This document shows, piece after piece, positions 12,857 through 23,151 of a DNA stretch of 64,000 nucleotides (positions are counted from its first letter, which is position 1; each line of letters opens with the position of its first letter). Both the position numbers and the translations under genes were made by a program. The notes under the pieces are model-generated. The model had not been told where the DNA came from, did not search any database, and was given only the letters and a program-made list of their open reading frames with translations. This DNA comes from Scleromitrula shiraiana (taxonomy: Eukaryota; Ascomycota; Leotiomycetes; Helotiales; Sclerotiniaceae): assembly GCA_028455995.1 (NCBI GenBank), contig JABELC010000001.1, forward strand, positions 1,352,501-1,416,500, written 5' to 3'.

Positions 12857-14461
12857 TTATCTCGTTCGTTCATCTTTACCATCACCACTACCATCACCTT
12901 CACCCAGACTGATGCTTCGTCCCTGCAATGATGACATCTCCCGACCATGTGAGTGATCCAATGACTTTGTTTCGGATCGACTGAAAGCTTGCGAGAGGCT
13001 TGGATGATTTGAAACACAATTCATTGTTCGCACATCCTCAATGAACAATTGTGCTGTGTAGGGATTGTTTGGTACAGAATGATGCGATCGAGAATTGCAG
13101 GTTTGGAAGGGTTGATGTGTCGGAGTTGGATGTATGACTTGAGGGCATAGGAGAGGGAAGTATTGAATCGATGCCGGTGTTGAACCTATGACTTGAGGAT
13201 ATGACGGAGGAAAGTATTGGATTGTTGTATCATTCGAATGGAAAGTGTTTGGTCGAAGTTGCTGTGAATGAAGGTTTTGATGTTGTTGGAAGTTGTTGCC
13301 TCCTACTCCGCTTTCAACTGCCGTGCTAGATCGATGAGGTAATAAACTATGAGGAACATACGAATAGTCCCCGCCCGAATAATTAGTAGACTGACGCCGA
13401 ACCGGAACAGATAAGGCTTGATGGGAGGAATTCAATCCGTTAGCAGTAAGTGCGTCATCATTCTTAGCTGCCCTCGAATCCATCGACAGTGATGTGCGGA
13501 TACGCGAATCAAAAATCGGATACCCATTCATTCTGATCAGTGCCCCATACCCTACATTCGGATCCTGAAACGTAATTGACCCATCCGATCGACCAATGAC
13601 TTTTGAGATTGTCTTGATTTCCCCAAAGAAGTCAAAGAAAACCCGGAGTTCATCCTGCTTCATGCATTTTGGGGTGTCCTTGACAAAGATTTTCTGGCAC
13701 ATTGCTGGATCTACCCTAGAATGATCTTCTCCATAATCAAAAGCCTTGCGGAAAGCCGCGATCTGGTTCTTAGTGTGCATATCCGATCTAGTTCTCAAGA
13801 TATGCGCGAAATTGATGTTTGGGCTTCTTGCCATTGCGAATGTCAATGTGAATGTCCTCAATAGATTTAGATCCTGCAGCAATGCCACATGAAGCTTATA
13901 CTCGGGATCTGATGGATCTTGTGGTATCGGGGTAGACGAGTCTTCGAGATGGGTAGGCCTACTTTTCCACAATTCTCTTCTCAATTGAAGTGTTGTCTCA
14001 TCTTCAGCATCGTCGTGGTATCTAACCAAATGGCGGTATGTTTTATTACCACATCTGCCATGAATAACCATATCTTCACAAGTCCACTTGATATGCTGAT
14101 ATGGACAGAATTTTCGTCTACATCCACTCCCATCCACGTAGTACTAGTATTTAAAGTTAGTAGTGCTCAGATGAAATATTCCATCGCAGTTACATACCGG
14201 GCAGACTTGTTTGAGAGTGCATGGGAGAGATCCTCTATGAACCTTACGACTCATGGAGAGAGTGTCAAGGTCCCGAGTAATACCATGAGACAGACTCGCT
14301 GAACAAGCCTTCAAAAGCTTTGCGTGAATCTGTTGCCGATATTCATTGACTTTGAGGTGAATATCTCCAGGGTCATCGATCTGTGGAATATTTCCTGGAT
14401 CTTCGATCTGTGGCCGATGTTCAGTAACTTTGAGGTGAATATATCTCCTGAATATTTCGTT
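12857..14461 (-). CDS. CCCH zinc-finger and RRM RNA-binding protein, 5' end unresolved
   Basis: Exon 14143-12857 follows an intron (14197-14144) after the exon ending at 14198. Across the junction the protein reads VCPYYVDGSGCRRKFCPYQH, a C-x8-C-x4-C-x3-H zinc finger, followed by a Cys/His-rich segment (WTCEDMVIHGRCGNK). About 140 residues later an RRM-like fold appears: IFVKDTPKCM, FFDFFGEIKTISKVIGRSDG, and GYGALIRMNGYP. The C-terminal 200 residues are Gln/Ser/Pro-rich. The first in-frame ATG is at 14254 (433 residues), but the same frame stays open upstream to an acceptor-like TATAG at 14462. That upstream part holds a 26-codon in-frame duplication (IHLKVTEHRPQI and IHLKVNEYRQQI), which suggests it is coding and that the true start lies in an upstream exon. 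An RNA-processing role is inferred from the domains. Confidence 0.75.
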
Positions 14462-14639
14462 CTATAGCAAAGAAATTTTACGATGGTAATCTCATAATAA
14501 ACAATGATTTTATTGTAACCTAAGACACTGATGAAAACGATGATGATGTATTAGATCCACTTAGATACTGATTACATGAAACTAATCTGTAAACATTACA
14601 ACAACATGAGAACTACGATCGAGTATCTAAGCATTGAAC

Positions 14640-16866
14640 ATCAACAAGGAAGAATCATGAAATTAACAATGAACAAAATAATTAGTAGGAACTCCCAACA
14701 TGAAATAGAAGAAGTTTTGAATTCATACAGGACAACACAAATTAGAAAGACGCGAGACTTACCTACTACCACCCCTCGAAGTGACTAGGTCTCGAGTAGG
14801 AGTACCAATCAAAGATGGGGTAATCAAGCAGTTAGCAACGAACATCACGATTTTGAAGTAGTATAAAAATCTTACCTTCAAACAAATGAGAGAATAAATA
14901 GAGAGAAAGGATTAGGAAAGAAACAATTAGCAACAACGATAATCAATTTGAAGGAGTATGAGTCTTACCATCAAGCCCTTATACGCATGGAATTGAAAGA
15001 ACGAACAGCAGCAGTTAGCATCAAAATGTAAGAAACCGCGGTGGAAATGGAATGAAGTCTTACCTATCAATAAAAGCAGAACGAACGCAAAGGCAAAGCA
15101 GACGATACACGGTTAGTAAGAGTTATAACAGAAGTGGAACGGGAGTCTTACCTTTTTCAATACAGCCAGGCACGTCAACTCAAAAGTTACTCACGCCGTT
15201 AGTATCAATGCAGTACAATACAGAAGTATAGAAAAAAATCTTACCGGAGTTAATAACTCAAAAAAATAACAAAAGGAAGCATTAAGAAGGGTTAGTATCA
15301 ATGTAAAATAAACAGGATGTTCAAGGTACTTACTCTTCAAAAGACCAAAAAATCCTGGGCAGACAAATGAAGCAGAGAAAGGTTAGCATGACTTGTGAAT
15401 GATAGCAATGTGATCTAACTTACTTTTTTGAAAACCAAACAGATCATGGGAGATATGGGGTATATAGGAAGGTTAGATAGTTCTTAAAACTTGGGTGGTG
15501 TATCATGTACTTACTTTCCTCCGAAGTCAAATGGACGGAAATTCCGGAGGAGCATAGAAATGTTAGTGTGAGTCTCAAATACTGGAACCTACTTACTTTT
15601 TTCGGCAGTTAGATTATCATGGAAAGCCGTGAGGAGCATAGAAGCGTTAGTCAGTTGTCAAACAAGTGAGGGGTATGTTAACTTGCCATAGAAAAAAAAC
15701 TTGAAGTGCTTGGAAAAAGGAGGAGCATAGAGATGTTAGTGTGATTCGCGAATAATGGAGTATTCTTACCTTGTATTCGAATCAAGCGAGCGATCCGGGA
15801 AATGGGAAAAGAGCGATTAGCAAGAAGTGTGATGTGATGAGAAAATAGGACAGTACTTACTTTCTTCCAAAGCCAAGTCACACGGAAGAATCGGATGTAC
15901 ATAGAAATGTTAGTGTGGTTCACGAATACTAGAGTGTTCTTACCTGATGTGAAAATCAAACGAGCAACCCGAGGGGATGCAGAGAAAGTGGTTAGTAAGT
16001 AGGAAGTAACAGACAAACGGAACAATACTTAACTTTTTCTAAAAGTCAAGTCGCACGGAAGATTCGGAGAAGTATGGAAATGTTAGTGTGGTTCACGAAT
16101 AATTGAATAGTCTTACCTGATGTGCAAACCAAACGAGCAATCCGAAGGAACGGGGAAGAAGTGGTTAGCAAGAACTAACACGAAGTAGTAAATAAATGGA
16201 ATAGTACTTAACTTTTTCAATAAAACAAACGAGTCGTCCGGGAAATGCGGGAGAGGTGGTTAGCAAGTTCAAATGCCAAGTAATACTAGTAGACAGATGG
16301 AATAATACTTACTTTTTCAGAAAACCGTTGAGCGATCGGGTGAATGAGAAACAAAGTGGTTAGCAAGTTCAAATGTGAAGTGATGAAGAATTGGAATAAT
16401 ACTTACTTCTTTAAAAATCCAACAAGCAGTTCAAGACATGAGAAACAAAGTGGTTAGCAAGTTCAAATGTGAAATGACGAAGAATTGGAATAATACTTAC
16501 TTCTTCAAAAATGCAACAAGCAGTTGAAGACATAAGAAGCAAAGTGGTTAGCAAGTTCAAATATGAAATGATGAAAAATTAGAATAATACTTACTTCTTC
16601 GAGATATCAAACAAGCAGTCCCAGGAACGAGAAGAAAAGTGGTTAGCAAGGACAAACACACAGCAACACGAAAGCAGAACAAACCTTACATCTTTAAATT
16701 CAAAAAATTATAAAAAAGAGAAGAAGTAAACAAATGTCAGATACAACGTCGTGCACAAATACCAGAATGAACTTACCAGAAACTCAAAGTGACAGGCAAT
16801 CGCAACGAGAGTGAAGGAAGAGATTAGTATACATGCGACGAGATGGAAAAACGAGAGGGTACTTGC
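14640..16866 (-). repeat. Tandem array of 24 intron-like modules
   Basis: On the minus strand, donor motifs (mostly GTAAGT/GTAAGA, two GTTAAG, two GCAAGT) begin at 16866, 16776, 16689, 16594, 16500, 16406, 16312, 16212, 16116, 16033, 15943, 15860, 15769, 15686, 15596, 15514, 15423, 15333, 15244, 15151, 15063, 14968, 14875 and 14762. Nearly every module has a branch motif (CTAAC or CTAAT, often GCTAACC) about 40-50 nt in. After it comes a pyrimidine-rich tract that in most modules has no AG until the last few nucleotides. Seven boundaries read AG directly against GTAAG; most others are A-rich (GAAGAA or AAAAA before GTAAGT). Exons between modules would be zero to about 25 nt. The modules are related to each other. 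No protein is proposed. Confidence 0.85.
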
Positions 16867-19260
16867 CGGAAACCAGATTAACAAGAAGATAAAGAAGTCG
16901 AAAAATGTTTGAAGTGAGAAGGAGAAAAAAAAGGAAGAGGAAAAATGTGTCCTTCTTGTACTCAGTGAAATTAGCCTAGATCTTTAGCTCACAGTAGTTG
17001 GGTTCATCAATTACGACATACTGCAATTCTATTATGACGATGACGATGATGCTATCGGGAGTCTAGTTGTTGACTAAGTGATTTAGGGTGAGCTAGGTAA
17101 TGAGATATGGTGCTAAGGAATCTAGTTTCTTATTCGTTGATATGTAAGGGGCTAAGCGACTAAAACTAGGAGATAAGCGGAGTAAGTGTCTGTAGTAGGC
17201 GAGTCTAGATGTACCGGGACTATATAATTGAGGAACTAATTACTTAGGGGTTTGATAAATGATGACAGATGGAAGTTTATGGTATACTATGGACGAGACA
17301 TACAGTTTGGTACTTGAATATTGAGTCATAACTACCGGTACCGGTATTAATAACAGAAGATTCAATAGATTGATAACGAGATGTAGGAGCTGAAAGGGTT
17401 TTTGACTGCCGGCACCGTAGTTAATGAGCAAAGAGCAAAATCAACGTTAACTACCTAGGTACCCGATAGCAAAATATAACACATAAATCCAAATTCCCAA
17501 TATTCGTACTCAAATACCTTCTCAAAGTATAAAGTTATATGACGCAAAAACTCTATAGCAAATAATACAAATCTCAAAACCCGGCACTTGAGGAACGACA
17601 CCAAGCTAGATAATTTAGTTAACGGGCGCTAGAAACTTTAAGTGCAATGCTAAGCATTGTACTAAACTAGACGGCGTCATAAATAAGCATCAGACTAGAA
17701 GATAGAAAGATAACGCCAACGCTAAAAAGAGTGGTGGGTGCAAAGTTGGGAAGGGAAAGTTTAAATAAAGTTTCTTGGAGTGGTACCGGTATATCCGGTC
17801 CGCCCCATTCGCAAATCCAGCCGATTCACGAGTCGGCCTACCTCATTGACGAATACGAGTGCAAATACGAGTCGCTCGACCGAGTGTTGACTCGGTGTTA
17901 GTATATCCTCAAGCTTGCCTAATTAGTCAATGGGTCGGTCAATTGATGAATCGGCCGACCGACTGGTATACTCGGATACATTTGGAAATGGGGCGGATGA
18001 TATCGAGCTTTTGAAATTTTGAATATCTCACTCAAAGTTGAATACTATAGGAGTAGAGAATATTCTGGATTTTAATGTCTGTATTTTACATAAATATTGA
18101 AATTGGATTTGTGTTAAAGACGTTTCAATATATGTTCCGAACAGAGATTTGAAATAGATTTGTGTTGTGTATGGTATCAGCAATGTGTATAGTATAAGAA
18201 TTATCAAGGTAGGATAAGCTAATCAGATTACTTAAGACAACAAGGAGGAGGAAGTGGGTGCTTGGATTGAAATTTAGAACTTGGCTATGAATTGAGATTA
18301 CTGTGTAGTTATTCAGCATGAATTAAATACTTAATTAAGAATTAGATATGTTGCAAAGGTCGAGTGGGATAGTTGAACAAATTATGTCTAATCAAGGTCT
18401 CACATCGTACGCTGGAACTGCGATACTTTATGAGTAGCAGTGATGATACTGTATTGATGAGAGTATACAAATGTTTGAGCTGAAATGATATGTATACACG
18501 TGGATAAATGAATGGTACAATCATCGGAAATCGCTGGTATGATCTTGGGATTAAAAGGACAACAAAAGAGATATCTAACTGGTGAACTGTTCCAATGTAT
18601 GAATCGATTTCAAACATTCAGCGAACAAACTGTTTGATGTACAAATTGACTTGAAACATTCAATGGGTAAATCATCTCGATGTATGAATTGACTTGAATG
18701 TTTGTGTGATTGGTGTGGTGGTGTTCAGCATATAAAAGAGAGATATCTAGTTAGTGGGTGTTCTCAATACATGGAAGGGGTTGAGTGTTGTTAACATACA
18801 TCAGTTGAAGAAGGTATGTGAATTGTATAATTTGAAGGTTGTTGAAGTGATGTGTTAGTATAAGTAGTGTCGATGAGGTGTGGTGATATGTTGAAGTAAG
18901 TAGCGACAAAGAAGTGTGCCAATGTAATTAACGTTGATGATGTATGTTGATATGTTGATATAAGTGGCGACGATGAGTTTTGTTACTGAATTGATGAGAG
19001 TAATGACGATGAGGTGTGCTGATGCGGTATGTTAACGTGAAATCGCAAGTATGAAAGGAGGAAACATATGATTAGTGAATGTTGTCAATGTATGGAATGA
19101 ATCGGATATTGTCAACTTACATTGAGTTGAATAGTATCAAGTGGAATTGATCCCGTTAGCTCCTCACTTGAGGGTTCCCACCTGGAACGACGTGGACGTG
19201 GGATCAACCAGGCAGCTGTTGGTTAGTACTCAAGCAATCGAAATGGAAACTATATGGAGT
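16867..19260. other. Accessory DNA without a recognised gene
   Basis: No supported coding region. Contains the MITE-like element at 17800-17996. Diverged direct repeats also occur: an AGAGATATCTA-containing segment near 18560-18610 recurs near 18735-18775. Several perfect yeast-type branch motifs occur on the minus strand (for example TACTAACC near 19225), as in the neighbouring array. This may be non-coding transcript or degraded array. Confidence 0.45.
17800..17996. mobile_element. Candidate MITE-like inverted-repeat element
   Basis: The stretch starts with CCGCCCCATT and ends with AATGGGGCGG, a perfect 10-bp inverted terminal repeat. Weaker pairing continues inward (CAAAT near both ends, and CGGCC/GGCCG further in). 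The length of 197 bp and the lack of coding capacity fit a non-autonomous DNA element. No clear target-site duplication is visible, so the boundaries are tentative. Confidence 0.45.
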
Positions 19261-19263
19261 GTA

Positions 19264-19397
19264 AGGAAGTTAGCATCAAGTCATGTAGAAGATGGAATTG
19301 GGGATACTTACAAAAAATGAGAAGAGGAACGTTAAGATAGATAGAAGGTATGAATTTAGTATTAAGTCATTTATAACTGGAAGAGAATAGTACTCAC
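19264..19397 (-). repeat. Two more intron-like modules
   Basis: Donors GTGAGT at 19397 and GTAAGT at 19311 on the minus strand lie 86 nt apart. Each is followed by a branch-like motif (TACTAAA, then GATGCTAAC). The first runs through a pyrimidine-rich tract straight into the second donor, as in the array at 14.76-16.87 kb. They lie a few hundred bases downstream of the tail-anchored protein gene. Confidence 0.55.
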
Positions 19398-19442
19398 ACG
19401 GTATAAGGGAAGTGATATAAATGTAACTGATATAATAAATGC

Positions 19443-19540
19443 AACTGACATAAGGGAACTGACATAATGGAACTGACATAATGGAACTGACATAATGGAA
19501 CTGACATAAGGGAACTGACATAAGGGAATTGACATAAGGA
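19443..19540. repeat. 14-bp minisatellite, 7 copies
   Basis: Seven tandem copies of a 14-nt unit, AACTGACATAATGG or AACTGACATAAGGG, with two diverged copies just before. It lies in the 3' flank of the minus-strand gene that ends at 19746. Confidence 0.88.
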
Positions 19541-19745
19541 AAGTACAAAGGAGATTTTTTGGCGATTGTTTTTTGTTTTAAATTTTTTTGGTGATTGTTT
19601 TTTGGTTTTTTGAAGGTAAGTATATGATAGAAAGGAAAATAAAGTATACAATAGAAAAAGCAAATACAATAGAAAAAGAAATACAAAAAAGAAAAGAAAA
19701 AGGAGAATACATGAGAAATGAAAGTACATGAGAAAAGAAAATACA

Positions 19746-20663
19746 TTAAAATTTCCAAATTAACTTTGGAATTACAAAGAGTGCTGCACCAAGTGCTACC
19801 AAGGCAACAGACTTAACAGAGGGGAACCAACTAACAGGAGCAGAAACAGGAATAACAGGTACAATAGCAGCAACAGGTACAGGTACAGGAAGAACAACAA
19901 CAGGGAGAACAACAGTACATGAAGAAACAACAACAGAAGAAACAACAGAAGGAACAACAGGAGAAACAACAGCAGGTGCAGGAACAGCAGGTACAGGAAC
20001 AGCAGGTACATCAACAACAATAGGGAAAAGAGGAAAATCAATAGTATCAATCCACTGGACTGGGTTTTCGCGAGCAACGCGACGCGAATAATGGAGCTCC
20101 TGCTCTTTTTTAAGACCGGCGTAAACTTCCTTGAAGATTCCCTTTCGGGCCTTGCTAAAAGGAGCCTTATATCCACTGGATACAGGTTTCGCTAATGGTC
20201 TAGATACGTCATCCTTAGAGCACTGCTCAACTTCACATTTCTGTGCACGTTGTTCTTCGAGGGCTTCCTCCAATTCCAACGCTAGGTAACGTTCTTTGAA
20301 GGACTTCGTCTGTGGTTTAGCTAGTCTAAAAGGTTGTCTTGGAACTTCGATCTTTACAGGTCTTGGAACCTCGACCTTTACAGGTCTTGGAACCTCAACA
20401 TTTGCAAGTCTAGGTCCAAAACGGGATCTAGAGTAACTAGACCGGGAAGAAGTACTTACCGAGCAAGAGGTGGAAAGAGTAGATGTTACATCTAGTTTGT
20501 TAGTGCTACCTGTGACACGTAACAAAGCTTCGCTGGGTAATCCCGTTGCGAAGGGGCGAGAGGGTTGTAGGACTTGATACCTACGGCCGCTGAGGGTCGA
20601 CGTGGTTTGGTCAGCTCCAGGGACACTGCCAGTAAGGGAAAGAGTGCGCGAAAAGCGAGACAT
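19746..20663 (-). CDS. Val/Pro-rich tail-anchored hypothetical protein
   Basis: Single exon of 305 residues from the ATG at 20663 (MSRFSRTLSLTGSVPGADQ). The frame is open further upstream but without another ATG. Residues 1-90 are Ser/Thr/Arg-rich. Residues about 88-112 hold three related units, VEVPRPVK, VEVPRPVK and IEVPRQPF. A charged middle follows (SFKERYLALELEEALEEQRA), then a Trp-containing segment (ENPVQWIDTIDFPLFP), a long Val/Ala/Pro/Ser tract, and a C-terminal hydrophobic stretch ending ALFVIPKLIWKF. The end looks like a tail anchor with a short basic tail. Family not recognised. A TATATAAA box lies 86 nt upstream. It sits inside the accessory region, so lineage restriction is plausible but untested. 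Confidence 0.65.
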   Translation of the reverse strand: MSRFSRTLSLTGSVPGADQTTSTLSGRRYQVLQPSRPFATGLPSEALLRVTGSTNKLDVTSTLSTSCSVSTSSRSSYSRSRFGPRLANVEVPRPVKVEVPRPVKIEVPRQPFRLAKPQTKSFKERYLALELEEALEEQRAQKCEVEQCSKDDVSRPLAKPVSSGYKAPFSKARKGIFKEVYAGLKKEQELHYSRRVARENPVQWIDTIDFPLFPIVVDVPAVPVPAVPAPAVVSPVVPSVVSSVVVSSCTVVLPVVVLPVPVPVAAIVPVIPVSAPVSWFPSVKSVALVALGAALFVIPKLIWKF

Positions 20664-20748
20664 AGAGAAAGTGCGGGATGTATGTGAATGGAAAGTAAAA
20701 ACTGTGGACAGCTGGTGAGAGAAGGTCAATTTTGGGAAAAATTGAGGG

Positions 20749-20756
20749 TTTATATA
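20749..20756 (-). promoter_or_regulatory. TATA box of the tail-anchored protein gene
   Basis: TATATAAA on the minus strand, 86 nt before the ATG at 20663. This is a reasonable distance for a TATA element followed by a short leader. Confidence 0.5.
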
Positions 20757-20763
20757 GATACTT

Positions 20764-23151
20764 CCTTAGCTACTTCCTTAGCTCGAGAGCAAACCTAATC
20801 ACTTGCTGACGTATGATACTATAGATATATCTAACCTGCTTTTGATAATTTGAAGAAAAGTCAATTGATAATTTATTTCTTCGGATTGTTTTAAGGATAG
20901 TCAAAAGTCCGGATGAGTGATTCAACAATTAATTTGTTGTTTATGCTATCAGAGTTTGAAATGTGAGTTGGAGAGGAAGGTACGATGGTGATAGCACAGT
21001 ACTGCCTTGCCTGGATAGGAATGATAGAGGGGCATTGAGTTTAATACTATTAATACTTTCAATGAACTGTCACATATATATGCAATGCCGGCACTGAAAG
21101 ACTTTAATATGATGGAGTATTACTAGTATAGCCAAAGAAGAAAGCACTGTGACACACTTGCGCACAGTGAAGAATCACGTCCCTCGATTTACATATTCAT
21201 CTACCAAGGAATACATGAATGTAGTACATCAAAAACTCTAGATATTAAGGCATGGAAAACAGTGTGCAGGCAGTAAGTAGTTCAGCAATCGTGCGCGAAT
21301 AACTCTGCTAAGTAGACTTAGTAACATTCGACCAACGATTTCACACAGCATACAACCACATCCTCAATGCTAATACTCCTCGACGACCATGCGGTCTTCC
21401 ATACTGACTATATATATACGATAGAAATATGTCGTTGTTGAATTAGGATCTGCGGACGGGTATAAGTGGAGGTGTCTGCGGGACGGGACGGGACGGTATA
21501 AGTGGAGATGGTGGGATGATCGACATTTGACACTTTTGAGGCTGATAGATATGGACTATTGTTTATAGCGTAGGGAGTACCCGTTGCCACCTCTAAGTCA
21601 AATGTACACGAGTCGTCTCACGTTCTTCTTTTCGACTATTTGATCCGTATTCATTGGTGGGGTTTGCGGAGTCTGCGAGGAATTCGAATCGCGTTTGCGG
21701 TCATCATAACCGTATGTGTAAGAGATGGGCTGGCCTGCGGTTGGTGAATTTGATTCGATCTCGGAGAAAAACACGTAGAATATGTCATACTTCGTGATAT
21801 AATGATATCCGGAAACGAAAAAGCCATCGAGGCAGATGCAAAATGGACAACGTGAGCCCCATATCTGTCATTGGGCAATGAGGATTATAGATTATTTCGA
21901 AAGTTGTGTCTTCCAATCGCGCTGTATTTCCAACATTTCTAAGTTCGAATACACCAACTATATTAGCAGATACTAAGATTGCAGGTATGGAATTGGAGAT
22001 TATATTCTGTGTGCGTGCCATTGTTATTAAAACCCAGAGTTAGTTGGTTCCATTCTATGTTGTTCGAATTGCCTGAACGTGCACTCTGAGAACTGGTTGA
22101 ATGTTAAGGTATTTGAGAATATTCGAGTCATCGGCCATCACCAATATCCCAAGGTTGAGATGACGCATTGAGTATATCTCGATAGAAATCGTCAGATGGT
22201 TATAAGTAAGTAGGTAATTCTTCCTCCCTTGCAGATTGCCACACTTGCATCTTATGTAGCAAGCAGAGTAAGGTTAGTTATTATTCAAGTTCAACTTGAA
22301 CAATCAATCTAATGACCTTGACTACTAATTCAATTGATATCAAAATTAATTGTTCAAATCGGATTCAGACTTTCTAATAGTTTGGGCTAACAATAATTTG
22401 ATTGTCTAAATCGAGTTTGTAATCTTACATTTGTATTATTCTACTCTCTCTAGTATCTATCAGAGATACTGTTCCCTCATTTTATCTTTTCAATTAATTA
22501 TAGAAAGTCTCGTCTTCTCCTAACCTCTTTAATTCACTCCAGATTCTATCTTCCTCACCCGTGGACCCTCATGGTCATCTTCGGACCTCTAACAATCAGC
22601 TAAATCTACAGCTCTCGCCTCTTTGAATTGCTTGCAAATACTCATATGGAATGGTAAGGATAAATTTGATATGCCTAGTAGTCTAGTATATTAGATCTTC
22701 TCAATACCTTGTTGAATAAAGATGGATCAGGAGAGAAGAGAATAGAACAGAATAACCAAGTATTACCTGGACAACCAAGTAAATGAAAAGTAAAAATCGA
22801 GGCATATTGACAATGACACGGCACAAAGTCCTGGTAAATAAACATGAACCTTTCCCAATTTTCTAGATCGTTATCCGCACCCTTTAACTTCTTGTAACAA
22901 GTTTTCCTTTCCTCTTCTTAAAAGATCAAACCACACAGTCTTTACCTCAATAAACACCCTCTTTTCTCTTCCCTCTCCCTCTCTCAAAATCTTGTGAGAC
23001 AGTATAAAACTACCTTTTCCTCGATTTAATATACTCTTGCTCTCCACAAATTCTTGCTGTAACGAAAACGCCTCTCTTCTCAAGCCAGTTTAATTCTCTG
23101 TCTAAAAGCCGTAACAGACTTTGAAGAATCGGACGAAAGTCTAGCATCGAC
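20764..23151. other. Mostly gene-free accessory DNA
   Basis: A 78-codon frame at 22021-21785 (-) starts MARTQNIISNSIPAILVSAN and looks mildly protein-like. The sequence after it continues in other frames with stops. I cannot assign it and treat it as a possible relic. A 10-bp GGGACGGGAC-type repeat lies near 21480-21495. Nothing else is supported. Confidence 0.45.

Noticed and set aside
14640..16866. CRISPR-like regular repeat spacing
   Set aside because: The repeats are whole modules with diverged copies, lack short identical repeats with unique spacers, and sit in a fungal genome. Splice-site structure explains the spacing.
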